DNA of 29,576 nucleotides, taken from an uncultured Gammaproteobacteria bacterium (GTDB lineage: Bacteria; Pseudomonadota; Gammaproteobacteria; Pseudomonadales; Pseudohongiellaceae). This document shows, piece after piece, positions 23,333-29,576 of the stretch (the first letter of the stretch is position 1; every line of letters begins with the position of its first letter). The notes beneath the pieces were generated by a model. The model saw only the letters and a list, made by a program, of their open reading frames with translations. It was not told where the DNA came from and ran no database searches. The position numbers were made by a program, and so were the translations under genes. The stretch covers positions 1-29,576 of the forward strand of contig CALEJT010000022.1 in assembly GCA_937898685.1 (NCBI GenBank), read 5' to 3'.

Positions 23333-24685
23333 CTACGCGCTTGCGCGCAAATCGCTTTCCCTCCTTCTGCGTTCGACCATACGTGGTCCGTCCTCGCTGG
23401 GTTTGAGCAACAGAATCGCCACTGCGCCCAGCAGCGAGAATCCTCCCATCACCAGCCCCACAGTGCCGAGACTCGCGCCGCTCTGCAGAATCTGTCCTGC
23501 GATGATCGGTGACAGAATGGCGCCACCACGTCCGACACCAATGACGAAGCCCGTGCCGGTTGCGCGCAGATGGGTGGGAAAGACATAGGCGATGATCGTG
23601 TAGAGGCCGGAGATTCCCGCATTGCCGAAGAAACCAGCGAAGGCAGCGAGATAACTGAGCTGCATCACATCCGGTTGTGAGCGACCAAAGGTGGCGACAC
23701 CCACCATAGTCAGCACCATGATCGCGATCGTGAGCGGTTTTAGACCAATGCGTGTCGTGAGCAATCCGAAGACTACACCACCGAGTGCGCCGCCGACATT
23801 GGCCCACGTCAGCACACCGGAGGCGGCCGAGGCTTCGATGCCAAGTTCGACGACGATGGTCGGCGTCCACTTCAGTACGTAGTAGAACGCGATCATGTGG
23901 AAGAAGTACGCGGCGGTGACGAGCAGCGTGGACAGCACGATCACCGGCGCAAAGATGGCGGCGAGCGCCACCTTGCTCTGATCCTGGATCGCCGGCAGCT
24001 CATCGACTGTGGCATGACCCAATTTGCGCAAGGTGGCGTTGGTGCGTGCCAGTGCATTCACGGGTTGCGTGCGTGCCAGCCAGTGCACCGACTCCGGCAC
24101 CAGGAAGTACACGAGCGGGATCAGCAAGGCAGTGAGACTTGCGCCCCACAGGAACATGTCGCGCCAGTTGACTGCACCAGGCTGCAACAAGGCCTTGCCC
24201 ACCTCCCCGCAGACGATGCCACCGAGCGGATAACCGATGACCATCATCGAAATGCAAAGACCGCGATGGTGTTTATTGGAAAATTCCGCCGCCGCGGCAT
24301 TGGTGACGGACAGCATGCCGCCGATGCCGAGTCCGGTATAAACCCGCCACAGACACAGCGTCAGCACGTCCGTCGTGAAGGTGGTCAGATACATGCCGCT
24401 CGCCATCACGAGCAGACAGCCAAGAATCATGCTGCGACGTCCGAGGCGATCGGCGACGCGGCCGAGCAGGACCGAACCGATCGACATGCCGACCAGTTCC
24501 ATCGCGAGCACGAAGCCGAGTTCGGCGCGATCGATGCCGAACTCTCCCATGATGCCGGGGCCCGAGACGCTGATGGCCAGGACGTCGAAGCCATCGACGG
24601 CGTTGAGCAGACATGTGATCAGAATGATCAGGTACTGCAGGAGCCGCATCGGCGAGTCGTCGATGATCGCGCGTGGATCGTTCAT
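23333..24685 (-). CDS. AAHS-type MFS transporter (aromatic acid:H+ symporter)
   Basis: A 450-residue 12-helix permease. TM1 carries the family hallmark DGFD (NAVDGFDVLAIS, D31-D34), seen in PcaK and BenK. The loop between TM2 and TM3 has GRVADRLGRRSMI (about 75-87), TM4 has RVYTGLGIGGMLSVTNAAAAEFS, and the C-terminal half has FPTHLRATGTGFVIGVGRGGAILSP. AAHS members import hydroxylated benzoates, phenylpropanoids and similar acids using the proton gradient. Length and motifs are normal for the family. The start at 24685 shares 4 bases (ATGA) with the stop of the FAH-family gene, so it is the last gene of unit A and translationally coupled. The substrate is probably the aromatic acid attacked by the monooxygenase and dioxygenase of the same operon. 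Confidence 0.95.
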   Translation of the reverse strand: MNDPRAIIDDSPMRLLQYLIILITCLLNAVDGFDVLAISVSGPGIMGEFGIDRAELGFVLAMELVGMSIGSVLLGRVADRLGRRSMILGCLLVMASGMYLTTFTTDVLTLCLWRVYTGLGIGGMLSVTNAAAAEFSNKHHRGLCISMMVIGYPLGGIVCGEVGKALLQPGAVNWRDMFLWGASLTALLIPLVYFLVPESVHWLARTQPVNALARTNATLRKLGHATVDELPAIQDQSKVALAAIFAPVIVLSTLLVTAAYFFHMIAFYYVLKWTPTIVVELGIEASAASGVLTWANVGGALGGVVFGLLTTRIGLKPLTIAIMVLTMVGVATFGRSQPDVMQLSYLAAFAGFFGNAGISGLYTIIAYVFPTHLRATGTGFVIGVGRGGAILSPIIAGQILQSGASLGTVGLVMGGFSLLGAVAILLLKPSEDGPRMVERRRRESDLRASA

Positions 24686-25671
24686 GGGCGCCGCGCTGCA
24701 ATCACCTGCTGATCCATGACTCCGAAGAGCGGCATCGCTTCACCTGCGGTGCGTGCCAACATGCGCACGCGTTCACCGAAACGCAGAAAGCCCGTATTCG
24801 GCACTCCATCGTTGTCGATCATTTCGATCGCGCGTCGCTCAGCGATGCAGCACGAGCCGTGTTCCCGAAAGCCGCTGTTGGAAACGGTGCCGGAACCAAT
24901 CACCGTGCCGGCGCAAAGATCACGTTTGGCTGCTGCATGCGCGATGAGCTCATCGAAGCCCCACTCCATTTCCGTGGCAGGCACGGCGCCGAAGAGCTCG
25001 TCGTTGCGCCACACTTCCAATGTGGCCTCGACCCGATGACGGCTCCAGCACGAACCGAGTTCATCCGGCGTGAGCGCGAACGGCGCCATCGCGCAGGCGG
25101 GTTTGGCGTGTATCCAACCGAAGCCCGTTTTCATTTCGCGCGCGGCGAGACTGCGCAACGACCAATCGTTGATGAGCACCAGCAGGGCGACGTGCGCACC
25201 GGCATCCTTGGCAGCCGTTCCCATCGACACCTGCGTGGTGAGCACACCGAATTCGCCCTCGAAGTCGATGCCATCGTTTTCGGACATGAAAGGCACGGGG
25301 GCCGTCGGTGCATGGAACTGATGCGACAGTCCCTGATACATCAGCGGCAGCTCGCTTTCGATCGGCGGCGCGCGAAACGCCTTGGACATGAGCAAGCCAT
25401 GGGTGGGAAAGGCGGAACCGTCGAGCCATTGCCAGGCGCGCGGCAAGGGCGCGAGCAACGACCAGTCCTCGAGTGGCCGCGCCGCGCCACATTTGCCGGC
25501 ATCGAGTTCAGCGGCGAGCCTGCGCAACGCCGGCTCGGTTTCCTGCCAGCGTTCCAGAGCCGATTGCAGCGTGGGCGCTATCGCCTCCGCTGCCACTGCC
25601 CGAGATTGATCCTGCGATACGACTAGCAGCAGGCCGTCGGGCGTACCGTTGTCTGCCGTCGCGAGTTTCAT
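24682..25671 (-). CDS. Cytoplasmic fumarylacetoacetase-like FAH family enzyme
   Basis: A 329-residue FAH-fold enzyme without a signal peptide. Conserved parts are MSENDGIDFEGEFGVLT (metal-binding E138 and E140), INDWSLRSLAAREM (D169), GFGWIHAKPACAMAPFALTPDELG (about 184-206), a GTVIGSGTVSNSG loop (about 255-267) and ERRAIEMIDN. This pattern is that of the about-330-residue bacterial fumarylacetoacetase-like branch, which cleaves diketo acids formed by ring fission. It differs clearly from the exported FAH protein at 946-2079. ATG 25671 overlaps the stop of the cupin gene in an ATGA junction, with GGAGG 10 bases upstream; the frame is open to 25767, but the longer form would overlap the cupin by about 100 bases. 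In unit A it probably hydrolyses the product of the dioxygenase or of the alpha/beta hydrolase. Confidence 0.92.
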   Translation of the reverse strand: MKLATADNGTPDGLLLVVSQDQSRAVAAEAIAPTLQSALERWQETEPALRRLAAELDAGKCGAARPLEDWSLLAPLPRAWQWLDGSAFPTHGLLMSKAFRAPPIESELPLMYQGLSHQFHAPTAPVPFMSENDGIDFEGEFGVLTTQVSMGTAAKDAGAHVALLVLINDWSLRSLAAREMKTGFGWIHAKPACAMAPFALTPDELGSCWSRHRVEATLEVWRNDELFGAVPATEMEWGFDELIAHAAAKRDLCAGTVIGSGTVSNSGFREHGSCCIAERRAIEMIDNDGVPNTGFLRFGERVRMLARTAGEAMPLFGVMDQQVIAARRP

Positions 25672-26237
25672 CGCCGCAGGTCCTCCGTGAATTCGCCATC
25701 TATCAGGATGAAAGCGATGCGGCATGGCACCTTGCCGCGATTGGCCCAACCGTGATTGGTGCCGCACTGGATTACGATGTCACCCGGGCCGAGTACCGTT
25801 TCGCCTTCATCGAGAATCAACACGATCTCACCTTCGAGCACGATGCCGTAATCGATCGTCTCGGTGCGATGCATGAAGGGATGCTTGCTGCTCGAATCAC
25901 GATGCGTCACCACTTCGGCAGCCCCGACTTCCGCGAAGTGAGCGCGCGCCTGTTCCGGCGTCAGCGTGGCAATCGCAGGGTCTTCCGGCGGTACTTCGAG
26001 CACGCGGATGCGCGTGCCACGTTTCGGCGGCGCGAGTTGTATGCCTTCCTCATGTGGCTCTTGCGGAGCTGCTTCTATGCGCGCCGGCGCCTCGCGCGTG
26101 TTCCACACTTCGAAGAAGAGCGGACCATGTGCGCCACCGATGCGTGCCACACGTGGGGTGGGGCCATCCTGCAGAAACACCGAGCGCCCTTGCTCGTCGT
26201 GCCCGGTGACGATGCGGCGTACGGGACGATCACTCAT
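25668..26237 (-). CDS. Single-domain cupin protein
   Basis: A 189-residue protein. The first half is a strand-rich lead-in (VFLQDGPTPRVARIGGAHGPLFFEVWNT). The cupin core lies at about 115-180: KHPFMHRTETIDYGIVLEGEIVLIL corresponds to cupin motif 1 (His, His, Glu) and GPGDIVIQCGTNHGWANRG to motif 2 (His), so a metal site is possible. Its TETIDYGIVLEGE sequence is typical of small stand-alone cupins seen in aromatic and sugar catabolic operons. It is too short for a gentisate dioxygenase, which needs two cupin domains. The gene begins within the last bases of the alpha/beta hydrolase (ATGA overlap, 26234-26237) and ends in another such overlap, so it is firmly part of unit A. Role unassigned: an isomerase, decarboxylase or small dioxygenase. 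Confidence 0.88.
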   Translation of the reverse strand: MSDRPVRRIVTGHDEQGRSVFLQDGPTPRVARIGGAHGPLFFEVWNTREAPARIEAAPQEPHEEGIQLAPPKRGTRIRVLEVPPEDPAIATLTPEQARAHFAEVGAAEVVTHRDSSSKHPFMHRTETIDYGIVLEGEIVLILDEGETVLGPGDIVIQCGTNHGWANRGKVPCRIAFILIDGEFTEDLRR

Positions 26238-27412
26238 GCCTTGCCTCCTGTACCAGCGACCGAGCCACCGAGCACTTCGGCGAGCCAGTCGGCGATGTAG
26301 TCGCGTGCGAAACTCATGTTGTCGGCGCCGACGTGTTCCACACCGCCTTCACGTTCGGTGAAGATCTTCAGCTCGCGCTTGGGTGAGTTGATGAGTTGTT
26401 CATAGGTGCGATGCGCGTATTCGACCGCGATCTGGCGATCACGTGCGCCATGCGTGACGAGGAAGGGAACGCGGATGCGATCGAGCACACCGTCGAGCGT
26501 CATACCTTTCGCCTTCTGGAAGAACTCGTCACGATCCTTCGCACCGAACACCCACTGCACATGGTTCCAATAATGCGGCACGGGATTCTCGCCTTCGCGC
26601 TGCAGACGTTTGTACTGCACTTCGTGCCAGTCGTGGTTGGCGCCCCACACCGCACCGCAGGCGAAACGCGGTTCGAAGGCCACCGCACGTGGCGTGAAAT
26701 AACCACCGAGTGAAATGCCACACATGCCGATGCGAGCAGCATCGATGTCGGGATGCGAGGCCAACCATTCGTAAGCAACGCTGGCCCATTCTTCGCTCGC
26801 ATGTGTGGCGGGCAAGCCATGCAGGCGCAGCGATTCACCGGTGCCGGGTTGATCGATGCTCAGGGTGGCGACACCACGCCGTGCCAATTCGCGCGGCAGC
26901 CAGCTCCAGTAGAGCAGCTCCTTGCAGCTGTCGAGGCCGTTCACATAGAGCACGCAGGGAGCCTTGCCCTGCACGCCTTCGGCACGCGTGAGCAAAGCAG
27001 GCATCACCTTGCCTTGATAGGGAATCTCGACGCGTTCGGTGTCGTCGCGACCGAGCTGCAAGGCCTTGCGGAACGTGGCCTGTGCCTTGGCGTAGGTGCG
27101 TTCCCGCTCGGGATTTCCCGGGCCCTGCATGCGTTCGGCCACCACGAGATAGAGAGCAGCGCGCTGCATCTTGCGCGCCGCGGACAACAATCTCCCGCGC
27201 TCCTCATCCTCTGCAGCAAGCTCCAACAGCTTGTCGGCCATCTTCACCCACTGCGCGAGAAAGGCGGCGGTGCCACCGTCGACGCTGGCCGCGTCGTCAC
27301 GCAGTGCGCTGCACATGTCTTCGATCTCGCCGATCTGCGCGCCGCTTTCCAGCGCCATGTTCACGGCGAGATTCCAGACGTAGTTGTTGGGGAAATATTG
27401 AAACAGCGCCAC
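26234..27412 (-). CDS. Alpha/beta hydrolase, C-C or ester hydrolase of the dihydropseudooxynicotine-hydrolase type
   Basis: A 392-residue cytoplasmic alpha/beta hydrolase. An N-terminal helical part of about 120 residues precedes the hydrolase core, as in 2,6-dihydropseudooxynicotine hydrolase and FrsA-like enzymes. The catalytic triad is visible: S234 in GISLGG, D325 in HGARDRQI and H360 in GGVEHVGAD. Oxyanion-side residues lie in YVNGLDSCKE. This branch hydrolyses C-C bonds in ring-derived 1,3-diketones, and esters. I use GTG 27412, which begins 1 base after the TAA of the dioxygenase gene and has AGG 6 bases upstream; an ATG at 27484 would overlap the dioxygenase by 71 bases and gives an unlikely Arg-rich start. 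Directly behind the extradiol dioxygenase, its likely task is to split the meta-cleavage product. Confidence 0.9.
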   Translation of the reverse strand: MALFQYFPNNYVWNLAVNMALESGAQIGEIEDMCSALRDDAASVDGGTAAFLAQWVKMADKLLELAAEDEERGRLLSAARKMQRAALYLVVAERMQGPGNPERERTYAKAQATFRKALQLGRDDTERVEIPYQGKVMPALLTRAEGVQGKAPCVLYVNGLDSCKELLYWSWLPRELARRGVATLSIDQPGTGESLRLHGLPATHASEEWASVAYEWLASHPDIDAARIGMCGISLGGYFTPRAVAFEPRFACGAVWGANHDWHEVQYKRLQREGENPVPHYWNHVQWVFGAKDRDEFFQKAKGMTLDGVLDRIRVPFLVTHGARDRQIAVEYAHRTYEQLINSPKRELKIFTEREGGVEHVGADNMSFARDYIADWLAEVLGGSVAGTGGKA

Positions 27413-27413
27413 C

Positions 27414-28316
27414 TTACACCTGCGCAGGTTGAAAGAGCCCCGCGTCCGCTTCGGGGCGCGGCATGGCGTAGGGTCCACCGACACCGATGCCCCAAACGTC
27501 CATCAACGAGGGATGGGGTTCATAAACGGTTGCCTGCCAACTGGCTTCGTCCACCAGCTCGAGTTCGGCCGTGTATTCGGTGGCGAAGCCGTTGGGCGTG
27601 ACGAAATAACTGAAGGTGTTGTTACCGGCCTTGTGGCGTCCCGGTCCCCAGCGCACCTGCACGCCCTTGTCGCGCAACAGTGCCACGCCGCGCATCATGG
27701 CGTCGATGTCAGCCATGTCCCAGGCCATGTGGTTGAGACAGGGAGGCCCCGGCAGCACGGCGATGCGGTGATGCCAGGCGTTGCAACGCAGGAAACACAT
27801 GAAGTCGCCGAGCCAGTCGCTCACGCGAAAGCCCAGCACGTCCACGAAGAAGCGCGCGGCCGCCTGCACGTCGGGGGAATGCAACACGACGTGACTGATG
27901 CGCAGCGGCAAGCTTTCGTTCTCGGGTGGTGTCGTAAGTTCTTCCTGCTGCACGCCGTGGGAAACGCCGAAGGGTAGGCCGTCCGGCGAAAAGAAACGGA
28001 AGCCCACTCCGCCACCCGGCCCCTGCAACGGACGTGGGGCAAAGATCACCTTGAGGCCCGCGGCCTGGACGCGCTCATACAACGCTTGCAGGGAAGCCTG
28101 ACTATCGGTGGCGAGCTCGATCACGTCGACACGGGTATCGGTGCCACCGCGCAGCCGCAAGGCAAAGGGTTCGGAACTGCCGACGGCGCGGAAATAGACG
28201 AGGCCGTCCTGTTCCGCCACCTCGCGCAGGCCCCACTTTTCTTTATAGAAAGATCGTTCCGCCTCGAGATCCGGCACACAAAGACCCACATGACGAATTT
28301 CGGTAACGCTGGACAT
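27414..28316 (-). CDS. Type I extradiol ring-cleavage dioxygenase (VOC superfamily)
   Basis: A 300-residue, two-domain enzyme that opens catechol-type rings next to the hydroxyl pair, using Fe(II) and O2. All residues known from BphC-type enzymes are present at consistent spacing: the iron ligands H142 (ISHVVLHSPD), H196 (LNHMAWDM) and E247 (ATEYTAEL), and the second-shell residues H182 (AWHHR), H228 (GRHKAGN) and Y237 (FSYFV). So it should be active. The N-terminal domain (about 5-120) is the usual non-catalytic copy. Overall length matches catechol 2,3-dioxygenase/BphC. It is cytoplasmic, 23 bases after the monooxygenase gene, and 1 base before the start of the hydrolase. Together these three form a hydroxylation, ring-fission and hydrolysis series. 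The ring system is not predictable; mono-aromatic and polycyclic or steroid-derived catechols both remain possible. Confidence 0.95.
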   Translation of the reverse strand: MSSVTEIRHVGLCVPDLEAERSFYKEKWGLREVAEQDGLVYFRAVGSSEPFALRLRGGTDTRVDVIELATDSQASLQALYERVQAAGLKVIFAPRPLQGPGGGVGFRFFSPDGLPFGVSHGVQQEELTTPPENESLPLRISHVVLHSPDVQAAARFFVDVLGFRVSDWLGDFMCFLRCNAWHHRIAVLPGPPCLNHMAWDMADIDAMMRGVALLRDKGVQVRWGPGRHKAGNNTFSYFVTPNGFATEYTAELELVDEASWQATVYEPHPSLMDVWGIGVGGPYAMPRPEADAGLFQPAQV

Positions 28317-28339
28317 TGGTTCTCCGGTAAGCAGCCGGT

Positions 28340-29455
28340 CTACAACGGCTGTGCGATGACGTCGAACATGTCGCGAACGATCTTGCTCTGGTCCACCGGC
28401 GGCCGTAGCCCCAGCTGACTCTGGCAGATCCCCAGCGACTGCTCGACGATATAACGACAGCGTTCCACGCGGCGTGCCTGCCAGGCAGGGAAGGCCTCTG
28501 CGGGAGAGTCCTTCTGCGCCAGCTCTTCGGCGAGAACGATGCCATCCTCTATCGCCATCCCCGCCCCCTGACCGAGATGCGGCGTAGTGGCGTGTACTGC
28601 ATCACCCAGGAGAACGACCCGCCCCTTGAACCACGGTCCCTCAAGCCAGATCCATTCAAGCGGCTTGTAGACGACGTCTTCGTCGCGGGTGATGCTGCGC
28701 GCCAGCGCGGCGATGCGCTCGGGCGCGTGCTTGAGTTTTGCGCGCATGGCCTCGGCCAGACCTGCGCGCGGATAACGTGGATTGCCCGGTTCCGGGCTGG
28801 TCACATAGAGGTACATCAGGCTCTTGCCGAGCGGCACCAGTCCCATGCCGATGGGACCTTCATAGGCCTGCAGGCTGTCGAGCCCCGGCTCGATCGGAAA
28901 GTTGTGGCGCCACACGCCCTGCCCGGTGAAGGTCGGTTCGGGTGCCTCGGGAAACAACATGCGACGGGTGGTCGAATAGAGCCCATCGGCGCCCACCACG
29001 AGGTCATAGCGGCCAGTGCTGCCATCACTGAAGGTGACATTCACACTCTCCCCCTCGTCCTCGATCCGCTCGGCTTCGACGCCGAGGCGAATGGAGGCAC
29101 CCGCGGCCTGCGCGCGGCGGACCAGTACTTCATGCAGTGCACGGCGGCTGATGCCGACGTTGGCGGGTTGGTCCGGCACCAGACGGTGAGAGGGTACGCG
29201 GGCTAGATGCCACCCGTCTGGGCCGAATATGTCGACGTGATTGAAGCCGAAGCCGGCTTGCAGATAGTCGTCCAGCACGCCGAGGGCGTGCATGGCACGA
29301 ATCACGTTGGATTGTTGGATGATGCCGACCCCATAGACCTGCCAGGTCTGGTCGCGCTCGATGAGATCTACTTGAAAGCCTTTTCGTCCCAAGGCGATGG
29401 CCGCGGTGAGTCCACCAATTCCGCCACCGATGATGAGGATGTTTGCCCCTTGCAT
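28340..29455 (-). CDS. FAD-dependent aromatic monooxygenase (class A, UbiH/hydroxybenzoate-type)
   Basis: A 371-residue flavoprotein. FAD-binding motifs: GxGxxG in ILIIGGGIGGLTAAIALG (about 6-23), an ERD acidic end of beta-2 (about 33-35), DLVVGADGLYSTTR (about 161-174), which contains the DG motif, and GRVVLLGDAVHATTPHLGQGAGMAIED (about 298-324) with the GD motif. NADPH probably supplies electrons. Length and motifs match single-component hydroxylases such as salicylate or 6-hydroxynicotinate 3-monooxygenase. The usual reaction hydroxylates, sometimes decarboxylating, a phenolic acid to a catechol, which the next enzyme could cleave. It is the first gene of unit A, with GGTGGAG before ATG 29455 and its promoter about 60-100 bases upstream. 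The open frame upstream ends at this ATG, so the start is well placed. Confidence 0.94.
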   Translation of the reverse strand: MQGANILIIGGGIGGLTAAIALGRKGFQVDLIERDQTWQVYGVGIIQQSNVIRAMHALGVLDDYLQAGFGFNHVDIFGPDGWHLARVPSHRLVPDQPANVGISRRALHEVLVRRAQAAGASIRLGVEAERIEDEGESVNVTFSDGSTGRYDLVVGADGLYSTTRRMLFPEAPEPTFTGQGVWRHNFPIEPGLDSLQAYEGPIGMGLVPLGKSLMYLYVTSPEPGNPRYPRAGLAEAMRAKLKHAPERIAALARSITRDEDVVYKPLEWIWLEGPWFKGRVVLLGDAVHATTPHLGQGAGMAIEDGIVLAEELAQKDSPAEAFPAWQARRVERCRYIVEQSLGICQSQLGLRPPVDQSKIVRDMFDVIAQPL

Positions 29456-29519
29456 GCTCCACCTGTTGTTCGGATCGGCGCTTCTTCTCGCGTCACGGCA
29501 CCGTATCCCCTTTCGGTCG

Positions 29520-29540
29520 TAGTGTAGGCAGTCCCCACTA
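29520..29540. promoter_or_regulatory. Inverted repeat TAGTG-N11-CACTA in the unit A promoter
   Basis: The 5-base arms are perfect and lie 11 bases apart. The dyad covers the -10 hexamer and the spacer of the predicted unit A promoter, where a repressor would block transcription. The matching place at unit B has a different palindrome (23234-23247), so this could be an operator specific to unit A, or chance. Confidence 0.3.
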
Positions 29541-29557
29541 TTAGAAAACTTGATTGT
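29521..29557 (-). promoter_or_regulatory. Promoter and shared element of unit A
   Basis: In the minus direction: ACAATCAA (29550-29557), one base, -35-like TTTTCT (29543-29548), a 16-base spacer beginning AATAG, then -10-like TACACT (29521-29526). The same geometry, element first and 16-base spacer, holds at unit B. The -10 fits TATAAT at 4 of 6; the -35 is weak, which suits an activator-dependent promoter. The predicted leader to ATG 29455 is about 58 bases. Confidence 0.5.
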
Positions 29558-29576
29558 ATTTATGCAGATTGATCTG

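Larger units (their letters stand above)
29456..29576 (-). other. Leader region of unit A, running to the window edge
   Basis: These 121 bases hold no gene that I recognise. They carry the unit A promoter (29521-29557) and about 55-60 bases of predicted untranslated leader. The last 20 bases are AT-rich and include GATTGATC; whether a divergent gene follows lies outside the window. Confidence 0.6.

Noticed and set aside
25668..26237. Gentisate 1,2-dioxygenase
   Set aside because: Only one cupin core and 189 residues; known gentisate dioxygenases have two cupin domains and about 340-380 residues.
27413..27484. ATG start of the alpha/beta hydrolase at 27484
   Set aside because: It would overlap the dioxygenase by 71 bases and add an Arg-rich tail without conservation to the family; the GTG at 27412 is correctly spaced from an AGG.
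1..29576. Mobile elements, attachment sites or a CRISPR array
   Set aside because: I looked for transposase or integrase motifs, regular direct repeats with spacers and tRNA-like ends and found none. The shared promoter elements are too few and too far apart to be an array.

Overview
The window is a GC-rich bacterial chromosome segment. All 22 recognisable genes lie on the minus strand, so transcription runs from right to left and the last gene leaves the window at base 1. Two TonB-dependent receptors, several Sec/Tat-exported proteins and the DUF6152, DUF1552 and DUF1592 families point to a Gram-negative bacterium. My best guess is an environmental gammaproteobacterium of the Steroidobacter/Woeseia type; that is inference from gene content, and an alphaproteobacterium is not excluded. 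I see no tRNA, rRNA, CRISPR array, transposase or integrase.

There are three transcription units. Unit A (about 29.5 to 23.3 kb) is a cytoplasmic aromatic-degradation operon: FAD monooxygenase, type I extradiol ring-cleavage dioxygenase, alpha/beta hydrolase, cupin, fumarylacetoacetate-hydrolase (FAH) family enzyme and an aromatic-acid:H+ symporter. Three of its junctions are 4-base ATGA overlaps or similarly tight. Unit B (23.2 to 13.2 kb) starts with a TonB receptor. It continues with a cytochrome-like DUF1592/DUF1588 protein, a Tat-exported DUF1552 protein, an exported ankyrin-repeat protein, an exported two-module VOC protein and a LysR regulator, with gaps of only 9 to 24 bases. Unit C (12.9 kb to beyond base 1) starts with a second TonB receptor. 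It continues with an amidating-lyase-like NHL propeller, an MHS-type transporter with a large extra loop, an exported ACMSD-like amidohydrolase, a TolB-like propeller, an exported metallo-beta-lactamase-fold hydrolase, an uncharacterised exported protein, a DUF6152 protein, an exported FAH-family enzyme and a thiolase.

Taken together the region looks like an uptake-and-degradation island for an aromatic or other cyclic natural product. The receptors would bring substrate across the outer membrane, exported enzymes would begin its processing in the periplasm, two MFS permeases would move products inward, and hydroxylation, meta-cleavage, C-C hydrolysis and thiolysis would finish the job. The substrate cannot be read from the sequence.

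The most notable signals are a promoter block shared by units A and B (31 of 40 positions identical by eye, including a TTGATTGT element on the + strand that recurs upstream of unit C), the undescribed DUF1592-DUF1552-ankyrin-VOC module, and the number of normally cytoplasmic enzyme families that carry export signals here.
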